A stretch of DNA of 64,000 bases. Source: Streptomyces sp. NBC_01481. GTDB lineage: Bacteria > Actinomycetota > Actinomycetes > Streptomycetales > Streptomycetaceae. The position numbers were made by a program, and so were the translations under genes. Positions 32,726-43,177 of the stretch are shown one piece after another (position 1 is the stretch's first letter; every line of letters starts with the position of its first letter). Under the pieces are notes generated by a model. That model was not told the DNA's origin. It searched no databases and worked only from the letters and a program-made list of their open reading frames with translations. The stretch covers positions 2,159,140-2,223,139 of the forward strand of contig NZ_JAPEPT010000001.1 of the NCBI RefSeq assembly GCF_026339995.1. The letters run 5' to 3'.

Positions 32726-35521
32726 TCAGCGCATCCGGCCCAGGGTGTCCCGCAGCCTCCGGGCGTCGCGCAGCCGCTGCTCGTAGGTCGCGCCGACGGC
32801 GAGGAGCAGCAGTCCGGCGAGCGCGGGCGGCAGCCAGCGGGGGAGTACGCCCACGACCTGGACGACGTACGGCGCGAGCTCGTGCAGCGCGTCGAGGGCG
32901 AGCACCGCGCCGCCGAGCACCAGCAGCGCCTGAAGGCGCAGCCGGGCGCCGGTGAGCGTGAGGGCCAGGGCCGCCAGGCCGAGCAGCAGCGGGCGCAGCC
33001 AGTGGTCGTCTCCCCAGGCCGCGACGAGGCTCGGCAGCAGCGTCGCGGCGAGACCGGGGCCGTACGCCGTCCAGGACGAGGCCCCCGGGTCGCGGCGGCG
33101 GCGCAGCACGCCGACGGCGAGCGCGGGGAGGGTCACGAGCAGGGTGTACGCCTCCGGGGTGGTGACGTCCGATGCGTACAGCCGTACCCAGGTGGCGAGC
33201 ACGAACAGCACCGCGGCGAGATATCCGGCGGCGGGGCGGCGCTCGGCCCGTACCGCGGTGCCCGCGGCGATCACGGCGCCGAGCGCCAGCACCAGGGCGA
33301 GGGTCGGCCTGTCCCCGGTGGCGAGGACGACCGCGACAAGGCCCGCGGCCGCGCCGGTGAGTTCCATGGGGAGGGCCACGGGGTGGCGGCCCAGCCGGGC
33401 GGCGAGCAGGGCCACGGCGGCGGGGACGGCGAGGATCAGCAACGCGGCCCGGTGGGGCGGGAGTTCGGCGGCCGCGGCGACGGCGCCGAGCAGTGCGGTC
33501 GCGAAGCCGGTGGCGGTGCAGGCGAGGACTGCCTGCACGGCCCGCGGGCCGCGGGCGGTGAACGCGGCCGCGGCGAGGGCGGCGGTCAGGGTGCCGAGCA
33601 CCGTGAACGTCGCGGGGCGCGTGGCCATGGCCAGTACGGCGACGCTCCCGGCGCCCGCGAGAGAGCAGGCGAGGGCGACGGGGACGGCGGCCGGGGCGAG
33701 CCGGGCGGTCCACGCGGGACGCACGGCGAGCGCCAGGGCGGCGGCGGTGAGGAGCACGTGCAGTGTCAGGGTCGCGACGTAGCCGAGATCGAGCGCGGGC
33801 GGCACGACGAACAGCCCGGCCCACGCGAGGGCGATGGCCCCGGTGCCGGCCGCGGCACGGCGGTCGGGCCGGGCCGCAGAGGCCGTGGGAGCGCCGACTG
33901 TCGGGCCCCAGGCGGGCCAGGAGGCGTCGGTGGGCGGCGGGCCCGCGGTGGGTCCGGCCGGTCCGGCCGGGGGCGGTGTACCCGGCGTGCCGGGCGCAGG
34001 GGTGGGGTGACCTGCCGGGGTGGGAGCTTCCGGCGCGCCCGCGCGGTCGTGCTGCGTGGTCTCGTCCGAGTCGTCGCCGGGGGCAGGGGTTCGCGTCGCC
34101 GTCGGTGACAGCCACCAGCGCGACGCCGTCGCCAGCATCGCCGCCACGATCAGCAGGACAAGCAGGGACGCCGTCAGGCCCGGCCCCGGGAGCGGTACGC
34201 CCAGTGCGCCGCGGGCTGTCGGCCCGGTGGCCGACGACCAGATGGTGTCCGTCGTCGACAGCGGCCCCGCCAGGGTGAGCGCCACCAGGGGGAGCGTCAC
34301 GAGAGCCGCGAGCGCGTGGACCGCGCCCGCCGCGGCGGTCAGGCCCGGACGCAGTCGCTGCGGCGAGGCCGTCCGTACGAGAACCAACAGGCCGACCGAG
34401 CACAGCAGATACCCCAGCACCGACCATCCCTCGGGGACGCCCGCGCGGGCCACTGCGCCGAGCGCCGCGATCGTCGCGAGACCGGCCACGGCGGAGCAGG
34501 GCACCGAGGCCGGCGGCGAGCGCCAGGCCGCGAAGAGCGCCACGCCCGCCGCCGCGAGGAGCAGCCCGGCAGGGGCGAGCGCGTCGAGCGGTGTGTCAGC
34601 GGTCACCGACTGCGCGCCGCCGATAAGCAGGGCCCAGCCACCCGTCACCGCGGCGCAGGTGGCCGCGAAGGGCCGGAGTCCCGGCTTAGAGGGTGTCCGG
34701 TGGATCTGGCTGGGCTTGCGACGCCCTGCGACTCCGTCTCCGGCGTTGTCGTCGGTCGGCATGGCTCCGCCATGCCTCCCTCCTCCGCCTTGGATCCGAA
34801 GCCGCATGACGCCGCTCCCTGATCCAGCCTGATCCACCGGACGCCCCCTCGCCCACAGCGCGACCGCGACATCGAGCGAGGCGGTCGCCAGCAGGGCCCA
34901 CTCCATCGGCGGTGCGCCCGGGCCGGCGGTCAGCGACCAGAGCGGCAGCGGGAGTTGCGCGGTCAGCACGGCCACCGGCAGCGGAATCCGCAGCCGCTCC
35001 AGGGACAGCCCGTACGCCGACCAGAGCGCGGCGAGCACGGCCGAGGCGACGGCCGCGTAGGCGAGCGGGCCGGTCTCCGCCAGCGCGACCCGGTGCAGGG
35101 CGTACGCGTCCAGCACCATCAGCACCAGGCCGAGACCTGCCAGGGACTCCGCCGTGGAGGCGAGCTTGCGCCGCAACAGCGCGACCGGTGCGGCGAGCGC
35201 CGCGACCGTCACGGCGCCGAGCACCGCCGAGCGCCCACCGATACCCAAGTGACCCCAGCTGACCAGCGTGAACGCGATCGCGGCGATGGTCAGCAGGATG
35301 CCGCCGAGCGTGAGCAGCAGGTTCTGCACACTGCGCGGCGCGGCGTCCGGCGGGGGAGCGGCAAAGGGCCGCGCCGCCGGAGGCGGCGGCGCCACATGCT
35401 GCTGTACGACGGTGAGCAGCCAGGCTCTGCGGGCCAGCAACTGGGCCCGGCGGGCGTCCAGTCGGACGAGCTCGCGGTCGAGGATCGCCAGTTCCTCGGC
35501 GGGTGGCGGAACGTTCTCCAT
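32726..35521 (-). CDS. Very large polytopic membrane protein of unknown function, carrying an in-frame MITE insertion
   Basis: A 931-residue protein. The N-terminus is cytoplasmic with a coiled-coil-like MENVPPPAEELAILDRELVRLDARRAQLLARR, then a Pro-rich linker and more than twenty hydrophobic segments. I recognise no transporter family; similar long Ala/Leu-rich proteins occur in other Streptomyces. A 160-bp MITE-like element (34689-34848) is inserted in frame and contributes about 54 residues, with a hydrophilic sequence (GRPVDQAGSGSGVMRLRIQ...RKPSQIHRTP, about residues 225-278) between two membrane segments. A Pro-rich low-complexity loop is also present near residues 495-550. The ATG start follows a CCGCACT context without a clear ribosome-binding site. 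It is divergent from the SRPBCC gene. Confidence 0.8.
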   Translation of the reverse strand: MENVPPPAEELAILDRELVRLDARRAQLLARRAWLLTVVQQHVAPPPPAARPFAAPPPDAAPRSVQNLLLTLGGILLTIAAIAFTLVSWGHLGIGGRSAVLGAVTVAALAAPVALLRRKLASTAESLAGLGLVLMVLDAYALHRVALAETGPLAYAAVASAVLAALWSAYGLSLERLRIPLPVAVLTAQLPLPLWSLTAGPGAPPMEWALLATASLDVAVALWARGRPVDQAGSGSGVMRLRIQGGGGRHGGAMPTDDNAGDGVAGRRKPSQIHRTPSKPGLRPFAATCAAVTGGWALLIGGAQSVTADTPLDALAPAGLLLAAAGVALFAAWRSPPASVPCSAVAGLATIAALGAVARAGVPEGWSVLGYLLCSVGLLVLVRTASPQRLRPGLTAAAGAVHALAALVTLPLVALTLAGPLSTTDTIWSSATGPTARGALGVPLPGPGLTASLLVLLIVAAMLATASRWWLSPTATRTPAPGDDSDETTQHDRAGAPEAPTPAGHPTPAPGTPGTPPPAGPAGPTAGPPPTDASWPAWGPTVGAPTASAARPDRRAAAGTGAIALAWAGLFVVPPALDLGYVATLTLHVLLTAAALALAVRPAWTARLAPAAVPVALACSLAGAGSVAVLAMATRPATFTVLGTLTAALAAAAFTARGPRAVQAVLACTATGFATALLGAVAAAAELPPHRAALLILAVPAAVALLAARLGRHPVALPMELTGAAAGLVAVVLATGDRPTLALVLALGAVIAAGTAVRAERRPAAGYLAAVLFVLATWVRLYASDVTTPEAYTLLVTLPALAVGVLRRRRDPGASSWTAYGPGLAATLLPSLVAAWGDDHWLRPLLLGLAALALTLTGARLRLQALLVLGGAVLALDALHELAPYVVQVVGVLPRWLPPALAGLLLLAVGATYEQRLRDARRLRDTLGRMR
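34689..34848. mobile_element. MITE-like element, 160 bp, copy 2 inserted in frame in a coding sequence
   Basis: The length is the same as copy 1 (4877-5036), with the same end pattern: left GAGGGTGTCCGGTGGATC, right the complement of GGGGGCGTCCGGTGGATC, and shared interior blocks (TTGTCGTCGGTCGGC, CTCCCTCCTCCGCCTTG, CTCCCTGATCCAGCCTGATC). The left flank is TA and the right is TC. With a 2-bp target duplication the net insertion is 162 bp = 54 codons, and the element has no stop in the host frame. Confidence 0.8.
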
Positions 35522-35624
35522 AGTGCGGAGTGTGGCCACCGCCACAACCCGAGGCATGGGCGCGCATACTCAGTTCGCGTGTGAGTACACCCGCCGTACA
35601 CCTTCCCGGGCGCAGACTTGGGCC

Positions 35625-36071
35625 ATGAACTGGTGCCGATACCGCTTCCGCAGCATCTGGGACCTGACCGCGCGGCCCACCGCCGTGTTCGCGGTGCTCG
35701 AGCGGGTCGAGGACTACCCGCGCTGGTGGCCGCAGGTGCGAGAGGTGACCCCGCTCGACGAGCTGACCGGGACCGCCCGCTTCCGCTCCTTCCTCCCGTA
35801 CGAACTGCTTGTCACCGCCCGCGCCGAGAGGCGCGACCCGGCGGCAGGCGTGCTGGAAGTGGGGATGGAGGGGGACCTGGAGGGCTGGGCGCGGTGGACG
35901 CTTTCGGCGCGCGGGGCGGGCACACGAGCGCTGTACGAACAGGAGGTGGAGGTGTGCAAGCCGCTGATGAGGCGGCTGGCGGTGCCGTGCCGCCCGGCCT
36001 TCCGTGCCAACCACGCGGTGATGATGCGCGGCGGCAGGCGCGGACTTGCCGCCTACCTGGACGGAGTTTGA
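35625..36071 (+). CDS. SRPBCC / polyketide-cyclase-like protein
   Basis: A 148-residue START-like (Bet v1) fold protein: SIWDLTARPTAVFAVLERVEDYPRWWPQVREV at the start (typical of the SRPBCC family), LPYELLVTARAERRDPAAGVLEVGMEGDLEGWARWTL in the middle, and a long C-terminal helix with a basic end (RRLAVPCRPAFRANHAVMMRGG). It probably binds a hydrophobic ligand; the function is unknown. The ATG start is supported by the position of the first strand. The gene is followed after 39 bp by tRNA-Val. Confidence 0.85.
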   Translation: MNWCRYRFRSIWDLTARPTAVFAVLERVEDYPRWWPQVREVTPLDELTGTARFRSFLPYELLVTARAERRDPAAGVLEVGMEGDLEGWARWTLSARGAGTRALYEQEVEVCKPLMRRLAVPCRPAFRANHAVMMRGGRRGLAAYLDGV

Positions 36072-36110
36072 AGGAAGCCCGCCGGGGCCTGTATGGTTCA
36101 GTGCGTTCCC

Positions 36111-36182
36111 GGGCGATTAGCTCAGTGGGAGAGCGCTTCGTTCACACCGAAGAGGTCACTGGTTCGAACCCAGTATCGCCCA
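36111..36182 (+). tRNA. tRNA-Val(CAC), copy 2
   Basis: Identical over all 72 nt to the gene at 32589-32660. The flanking sequences differ except for CCC just upstream and CACC just downstream. Confidence 0.95.
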
Positions 36183-36188
36183 CCGGGA

Positions 36189-36220
36189 GAGGCCGGTCCG
36201 TCAGTCGACGGACCGGCCTC
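36189..36220. terminator. Terminator after tRNA-Val(CAC) copy 2
   Basis: Perfect 14-bp stem GAGGCCGGTCCGTC / GACGGACCGGCCTC with an AGTC loop. Confidence 0.9.
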
Positions 36221-36279
36221 ACTGCGTTTTCCGGGCTTCAACTCCCGGGTCGGCGGCGGCCGTTGTCCCGCGCCCGCTC

Positions 36280-36308
36280 TTGACGTGAGCGCGCCACTCC
36301 GCTCTAAT
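36280..36308 (+). promoter_or_regulatory. Chitinase gene promoter
   Basis: -35 TTGACG, 17-bp spacer, -10 TCTAAT; predicted start of transcription near 36315, about 70 bp before the GTG start. A close match to the HrdB consensus. Confidence 0.7.
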
Positions 36309-36317
36309 CCGCCTCGC

Positions 36318-36329
36318 AGGTCCAGACCA
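36318..36329. promoter_or_regulatory. DasR-like operator (dre) at the chitinase transcription start
   Basis: AGGTCCAGACCA matches 10 of 12 positions of the DasR core TGGTCTAGACCA and is itself nearly palindromic (GGTC...GACC). It lies just downstream of the predicted start site, a position suited to repression by GntR-family DasR, which responds to glucosamine-6-phosphate and controls Streptomyces chitinases. Confidence 0.65.
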
Positions 36330-36387
36330 ATCGTGGCGCCGCGTCCGGTCCGAACGACTCGCCCCCACCCCTTCACCGGGAGGTCAC

Positions 36388-38058
36388 GTGCGTATCCGAA
36401 ATCGCCTACTGGCCGGACTCGGTGCGGCGCTGCTCGCCGCAGCCGCATCGCTCGCCGTGCCCGGCACGGCCCAGGCCGCCAACCTGCTCAGCAATCCCGG
36501 CTTCGAAACCGGCTCCCTGTCCGGCTGGTCCTGCACCGGCGGACTCGGCTCGGCGGTGAGCAGCCCCGTGCACAGCGGTACGAAGGCGCTCGCCGGTGCC
36601 GTGAGCGCGAGCGACAACGCAAAGTGCACCCAGACCGTCGCGGTGCAGCCCAACACCGCGTACACACTCTCGGGCTGGGTACGCGGCAGCTATGTCTTCC
36701 TCGGCGTGACCGGCGGGACGTCCACCTGGACCCCGTCCGCGACCGCTTACACCCAGCTGTCCGTCTCGTTCACCACCGGCGCGGCACAGACCACCGCCGA
36801 GATCTACGTCAACGGCTGGTACGCGCAGGGCACTTACTACGCCGACGACATCAGCCTCGACGGTCCCGGCGGCGGAGGCGGCGGCGACACCCAGGCACCC
36901 ACCACACCCACGAATTTGCGCTCCACCGGCAAGTCCTCCTCCAGCGTCTCACTGGCCTGGAACGCGTCGACCGACAATGTCGGCGTCACCGGCTACGACG
37001 TCTACCAGGGCTCGACGAGAGCCACCACGGTGACCGGCACCAGTGCGACCGTCAGTGGCCTGGCGGCCAGTACCTCGTACAGCTTCACCGTGCGTGCCCG
37101 CGACGCGGCGGGCAATCTCTCACCGGCCTCGACGGCCGTCAGTGTGACGACCGACGCGGGCGGCGGCGGTGGCACCGGCTTCAAGCAGGCGGCCCCGTAC
37201 CTCTACTTGGGCTGGGGCGACCCGCCCAGTGCCACCTCGGTGATGAGCGCGACCGGTATCAAGTGGTTCACCATGGCCTTCATCCTCTCCTCCGGCGGCT
37301 GCAACCCCGCCTGGGACGGCAACCGCCCGCTCACCGGTGGCATTGACCAGTCCACCATCAACGCGATCCGAGGCGCGGGCGGCGACATCGTCCCGTCCAT
37401 CGGCGGCTGGAGCGGCAACAAGCTCGGTCCGAACTGCTCAACCCCCGAGGCGCTGGCCGGCGCCTACCAGCAGGTGATCAGCGCCTACGGCCTGAAGGCC
37501 ATCGACGTCGACATCGAGAACAGCGACGAGTTCGAGAACGAGGTCGTCCAGGACCGGATCCTCGGCGCGCTGAAGATCGTCAAGCAGAACAACCCCGGCC
37601 TGAAGACGATCCTCACCTTCGGCACCAGCACCACCGGCCCGACCTGGTGGGGCAGTCGGCTCATCGAGCGCGCGAACGCGCTCCAGGCCGACATCGACGT
37701 CTTCACGATCATGCCGTTCGACTTCGGCGGCGGCGCCGACATGTACGGCAACACCGTCAACGCGACCGAGGGGCTCAAGACCAAGCTCAAGAGCACCTTC
37801 GGCTGGTCGGACGCCACCGCCTACGCCCATATCGGCATCTCGGGCATGAACGGCCTCAGCGACCAGCAGGAACTCACCAGCCCGGCGACCTGGACCCAGA
37901 TCAAGGACTGGGCCAACTCCCACCACATCGCCCGGCTCGCGTACTGGTCGGTCAACCGTGACCGTCCCTGCCCCGGCGGCGGCGTGGTGAGCAACTGCTC
38001 CGGCATCAGCCAGAGCACCTGGCAATTCACCTCCATCACCGCGGGATTCACCGGCTGA
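36388..38058 (+). CDS. Secreted GH18 chitinase with carbohydrate-binding and fibronectin III domains
   Basis: A 556-residue exoenzyme that hydrolyses chitin. It has a signal peptide (1-31, AVPGTAQAA), an N-terminal beta-sandwich carbohydrate-binding module (about 32-155, [18 protein letters not shown]), a Gly linker, an FnIII domain (about 166-252, [20 protein letters not shown]), a second Gly linker, and a GH18 catalytic barrel (about 258-556). In the barrel, [10 protein letters not shown] is the SxGG motif and [10 protein letters not shown] (about 368-377) holds the D-x-D-x-E catalytic motif with Glu376 or so as acid; the first Asp of DxxDxDxE is replaced by Lys, as in some bacterial GH18 groups. 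The GTG start follows GGGAGG. Regulation is probably by DasR. Confidence 0.93.
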   Translation: MRIRNRLLAGLGAALLAAAASLAVPGTAQAANLLSNPGFETGSLSGWSCTGGLGSAVSSPVHSGTKALAGAVSASDNAKCTQTVAVQPNTAYTLSGWVRGSYVFLGVTGGTSTWTPSATAYTQLSVSFTTGAAQTTAEIYVNGWYAQGTYYADDISLDGPGGGGGGDTQAPTTPTNLRSTGKSSSSVSLAWNASTDNVGVTGYDVYQGSTRATTVTGTSATVSGLAASTSYSFTVRARDAAGNLSPASTAVSVTTDAGGGGGTGFKQAAPYLYLGWGDPPSATSVMSATGIKWFTMAFILSSGGCNPAWDGNRPLTGGIDQSTINAIRGAGGDIVPSIGGWSGNKLGPNCSTPEALAGAYQQVISAYGLKAIDVDIENSDEFENEVVQDRILGALKIVKQNNPGLKTILTFGTSTTGPTWWGSRLIERANALQADIDVFTIMPFDFGGGADMYGNTVNATEGLKTKLKSTFGWSDATAYAHIGISGMNGLSDQQELTSPATWTQIKDWANSHHIARLAYWSVNRDRPCPGGGVVSNCSGISQSTWQFTSITAGFTG

Positions 38059-38063
38059 CGGAA

Positions 38064-38095
38064 CCGGGTGGCGCTCCGATCGGGGCGCCACCCGG
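38064..38095. terminator. Bidirectional terminator between chitinase and exonuclease genes
   Basis: Perfect 11-bp stem CCGGGTGGCGC / GCGCCACCCGG (further GG/CC pairs inside), located in the 39-bp gap between convergent genes. Confidence 0.85.
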
Positions 38096-38097
38096 AC

Positions 38098-38823
38098 TCA
38101 GGCCGCGGCGGGCAGATCCGTACGCAGCGGCCAGTGCGGGTCCACCTCCTCCGGCGCACCACTGCGGGCGAACCACGCCTGCAGCCCGCGCGCCTGCGCC
38201 GCATGCCACACCGCCTGCAGCGTATGCAGCTCCGAGGGGGCAAGACGCTCCAGGCGCGAGGCGAAACGGCGCCCCACCGCCCGGGTGACCTCGAGTGCCG
38301 CCATCGCGTCCGCGGCCGCGTCATGGGCGCCGTCCAGCACCACCTCGTACTGGTCGCACAGGTCCGAGAGGGTACGGCGGCCCTTGCGGTAGCGGTCCAG
38401 ATGCTTGTCCAGGACCCTCGGATCCAGTACGCACAGCGGGACGTTCTCCAGATACTGGGCGAGCGACGCCGCGCGGTGGCGCCGCAACTCCCGGTCGAGG
38501 ATGGTCAGATCGAAGGGTGCGTTCATCACCACGAGCGGGCGGGCCGCGGCGCACTGCTCGGCAAGCAGCCTGGCTATCTCCTCCACCACGGGCGCCGGCC
38601 AGCGGCCGTTGCGCTGAAGGTGATTGTCCGTCAGTCCGTGCACCTCGGTGGCTCCCGGGGGCACGGGCACCCCGGGATTGACCAGCCAGCGTGTGACGCG
38701 CGGGCGGCCGCCCGTCATGTCCTGGACGACGACCGCAGCCGAAACGATGCGGTCCTCCTCGACGTCGACTCCGGTTGTCTCAGTGTCAAATGCGGCCAGG
38801 GGGCCGTCATACCAGCGCGTCAT
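38098..38823 (-). CDS. DnaQ-like DEDDh 3'-5' exonuclease
   Basis: A 241-residue nuclease of the DnaQ/epsilon family. Exo I is AAFDTETTGVDVEEDRIVSAAVVV (about 9-32, with the D and E ligands); Exo II is PLVVMNAPFDLTILDREL (about 94-111, Asp); Exo III is VLDGAHDAAADAMAAL (about 166-181, with the H-D of DEDDh). The C-terminal tail (about 190-241) is extra. Polymerase-III-independent proofreading or RNA/DNA trimming are both possible. GAGGAG lies 8 nt before the ATG; much longer upstream frames lack family similarity. Confidence 0.9.
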   Translation of the reverse strand: MTRWYDGPLAAFDTETTGVDVEEDRIVSAAVVVQDMTGGRPRVTRWLVNPGVPVPPGATEVHGLTDNHLQRNGRWPAPVVEEIARLLAEQCAAARPLVVMNAPFDLTILDRELRRHRAASLAQYLENVPLCVLDPRVLDKHLDRYRKGRRTLSDLCDQYEVVLDGAHDAAADAMAALEVTRAVGRRFASRLERLAPSELHTLQAVWHAAQARGLQAWFARSGAPEEVDPHWPLRTDLPAAA

Positions 38824-38995
38824 CCCCGAACTCCTCGCACAAGCGTGGCAGATGGCGTGATCCCCCTGCCCGAATCGGTGATACCCGGGCTGTTTGCGCC
38901 GTACGCCGGGCGGTGACAACACAGATGACGGGTGTGTGAGTTGACGGCCCGTCCAGGGGACATCGATCGGCACAGCCCGGAAGGCACGAGGAGCC

Positions 38996-39562
38996 ATGGC
39001 GCTCGCGCAGCCTGAGTCGGGCGGGCTGCTGCCCCAGCGGACCGTACCGCTGCGCGGAGCACTCGCCACCACCGCCTGCATGGAGACACTCCAGGTGGGC
39101 TATCTGCACGCCGTTGCCGCAGCGGCGGGCTGCTCCCTGTCGCAGCCCTTTCCGGACAACGGCATCGACTGGCATGTAAGCCACAGCTCGGCCGGTCACA
39201 CCGTCGACGACGAGGTGACCATCAAGGTGCAGCTCAAGTGCACGTACCAGATCCCACCGCACCCACCGGGACCCGCGTTCTCCTTCACCCTCGACAACGA
39301 CCATCTGGTGAAGCTGGCCCGCACCCCGGTGTCCGTGCACAAGATCCTCGTCGTGATGCTCGTCCCCCGGACCCAGGGCGAGTGGCTGCGCGCCAGTCAC
39401 GACCGGCTCGATCTGCGGCACTGCTGCTACTGGACCAACCTGGCAGGCCACCCGGTGACGGGCAGGAGCAGGACCACTGTGCGGATCCCGACCTCGCGGA
39501 TCTTCGACGACCGGGCGCTCTGCGAGATCATGACCAGGGTCGGGGCGGGAGGGAGACCTTGA
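38996..39562 (+). CDS. DUF4365-type predicted nuclease-like protein
   Basis: A 188-residue protein. METLQVGYLHAVAAAAGCSLSQPFPDNGIDWHVSHSS...VTIKVQLKCT reads as a degenerate PD-(D/E)XK core: a helix with E30, the metal-ligand D in GID (about 57), then Q-x-K (VQLK) about 25 residues later, as in DUF4365 proteins. HKILVVMLVPRTQGEWLRASHDRL follows as a further strand and helix. GAGGAG lies 5 nt upstream. It is coupled to the next gene by TGATG. Activity is a prediction; the family is uncharacterised as far as I know. Confidence 0.7.
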   Translation: MALAQPESGGLLPQRTVPLRGALATTACMETLQVGYLHAVAAAAGCSLSQPFPDNGIDWHVSHSSAGHTVDDEVTIKVQLKCTYQIPPHPPGPAFSFTLDNDHLVKLARTPVSVHKILVVMLVPRTQGEWLRASHDRLDLRHCCYWTNLAGHPVTGRSRTTVRIPTSRIFDDRALCEIMTRVGAGGRP

Positions 39563-40782
39563 TGCAGCGGCCTTTCGACGAGTCGGTACGGCCCCATCCG
39601 ACGGGCGACCTGCCGGGCGCCTGGTACGGGAGCGGCGAACCGGACCCCGCCCAGGTCGACCCCGTCGTTCTCGGGGCGCTCCTGGACCGGCACGGCTGGC
39701 GGCGGCGCGGGGGAGCGGCCGGGCGCTATGCGCGCTGGACGCCGCCGGGGCCCGGGGCGGGCGGTACGAGCCTGCTGGTGCCCGAGAGCAGGTCGTTCCC
39801 GGACTGCGAGGACCTGCTGGGCGAGGCACTGACCGCGCTCGCGCGCAGTGCCGCGCCCTCGGCCCGTGAGGTGCTTGTCGGACTGACCGTGCCGAGCGAC
39901 GAGATCCGGTGGTGGCGTGATGTGCCCCAGGGTCCTTCGGGTGCGGCGTCGTGGACCGTACAGGAGCAACTGCGGGGAGCCGCACGGCAGATGCTGATGG
40001 CCGGGGCGCTGGCGGCGCGCGGCCGCGCGGGGTACTACGGCGCGCGGCACCGGCGGCAGGCGCAGGCCTCGCTGGAAGGGGTCCTGGTGGGACCGGCGCC
40101 CGGCGGGCGCAGCCTCACCGCGTTCGTGCCGGTGCAGAGCGGGCGGGCGGTCGTGGTGCGGCTGTACCACGCCTTGCAGGCGGCGCGGGAGGCGGCGGAC
40201 TACCAGCGCGCGACGGGCGGGATGGAGGCGTTCGACGCGGCCGTCGAGGCGGGAGTGAGCCGCGAGCTGACGGAAGCGATCATCGCGCTGGTGCGGGGGT
40301 CCGAAGGGGCGCGGGTGGCGCTGGAGTGGTCACCCGCGGCGGGAGTCCCGGCAGGCTGCGCGCCGCGGAACGAACCGGTCGAGTTCTCGCCGGGCGACCT
40401 GCCCGCGCTGCGTGAGGCCGGCGCCCGCTATCTCCAGGACGAGCCGTCCGTGCCGGTCCGCGTCACCGGCACGGTGGTCCGGATGCGCCGCTCCGGGCCG
40501 CGGGGGGCGGGGACGGTGCGCCTGCGCGTCCTGGCGGGAGCGGAGGTGCCACATGTCCGGGTGGCCCTGGACGAGGACTCCTACCGCACGGCGGGTCATG
40601 CGCACCTGGTCGGCCTGCCGATCCGGGTCGTGGGGCGCCTGGAGAGCCGAGGGGGGTTCCGGCGGCTGACGGATGCGTCGAATGTGGTTCCGGTGCAGGT
40701 GGATGAGGCGGAGCGGGACCGGCTGATGAAGTCGCTCCAGGAGAACCTGGACTTCTTCGAGGAGGCGTGTCAGGGGGAGTGA
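39562..40782 (+). CDS. Uncharacterised protein coupled to the DUF4365 gene
   Basis: A 406-residue protein, no family recognised in the N-terminal three quarters. It contains WTVQEQLRGAARQMLMAGALAARGRAGYYGARHRRQA and AFVPVQSGRAVVVRLYHALQAAREAADYQRATGG. The C-terminal region (about 295-385, VRVTGTVVRMRRSGPRGAGTVRLRVLAG...VRVALDEDSYRTAGHAHLVGLPIRVVGRLESRGGFRRL) has the strand pattern of an OB-fold. The ATG shares its A with the stop of the previous gene (TGATG), so the two are cotranslated and likely act together. The stop is followed by repeat R2. A nucleic-acid function is an inference. Confidence 0.75.
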   Translation: MQRPFDESVRPHPTGDLPGAWYGSGEPDPAQVDPVVLGALLDRHGWRRRGGAAGRYARWTPPGPGAGGTSLLVPESRSFPDCEDLLGEALTALARSAAPSAREVLVGLTVPSDEIRWWRDVPQGPSGAASWTVQEQLRGAARQMLMAGALAARGRAGYYGARHRRQAQASLEGVLVGPAPGGRSLTAFVPVQSGRAVVVRLYHALQAAREAADYQRATGGMEAFDAAVEAGVSRELTEAIIALVRGSEGARVALEWSPAAGVPAGCAPRNEPVEFSPGDLPALREAGARYLQDEPSVPVRVTGTVVRMRRSGPRGAGTVRLRVLAGAEVPHVRVALDEDSYRTAGHAHLVGLPIRVVGRLESRGGFRRLTDASNVVPVQVDEAERDRLMKSLQENLDFFEEACQGE

Positions 40783-40876
40783 GGGGGCGGGGTGCGGGGG
40801 TTGCGGTGCGCCTGCGGCGGGCTTGTCCCCCACCCCGCCCCCTTCCCGCTGTGACATTGTGCGGCTCCGCCGCGTG

Positions 40877-40995
40877 GGGGGCTCCGCCCCAGACCCCGTA
40901 TGCGACCTTCGGCCGCATGTCCTCAAACGCCGGACGGGCTGAAAATCAGCCCCTCCGGCGTTTGAGGAGCGGGGGTCCGGGGGCGGAGCCCCCGG
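40877..40995. repeat. Dispersed repeat R2, complete copy upstream of thrS
   Basis: Starts GGGGCTCCGCCCCAGACC, includes ATGCGACC-TTCGGCCGCAT, then a long inverted repeat with arms CCTCAAACGCCGG.CGGGCTGA and TCAGCCC.TCCGGCGTTTGAGG (40921-40967), and ends GGGGGCGGAGCCCCCGG. The same series is found at 50787-50949. Intergenic repeats beginning CCTCAAACGCCGGACGGGCT are very common in Streptomyces. It fills most of the 304-bp gap before thrS. Confidence 0.75.
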
Positions 40996-41086
40996 CTAAC
41001 CGTTTCGCGACGGACCCCACCGGCTCGGTACGATTCGTAGCGCGCCCGCTACCAACGCGGCGTCCCCCTTCAGTCAGGAGAGACCG

Positions 41087-43063
<1,977 letters not shown>

Positions 43064-43102
43064 CACGCGCCGCCCGCGCGGCAGCGGGCACGCACGCCGT
43101 AC

Positions 43103-43139
43103 GAGACCCCCGCAGTGCGATCAGTGCTGCGGGGGTCTC
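43103..43139. terminator. Terminator after thrS
   Basis: Perfect 13-bp stem GAGACCCCCGCAG / CTGCGGGGGTCTC with an 11-nt loop, 40 bp after thrS. Confidence 0.85.
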
Positions 43140-43164
43140 CCGTCTGCGCGGCCGGGCGAAGTCA

Positions 43165-43170
43165 TATGCT
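43165..43170 (+). promoter_or_regulatory. -10 box of the HIT-protein gene (leaderless start)
   Basis: TATGCT ends 7 nt before the ATG at 43178. The earlier in-frame ATG at 43166 lies inside this box, which argues against it. Confidence 0.45.
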
Positions 43171-43177
43171 GCACAGC

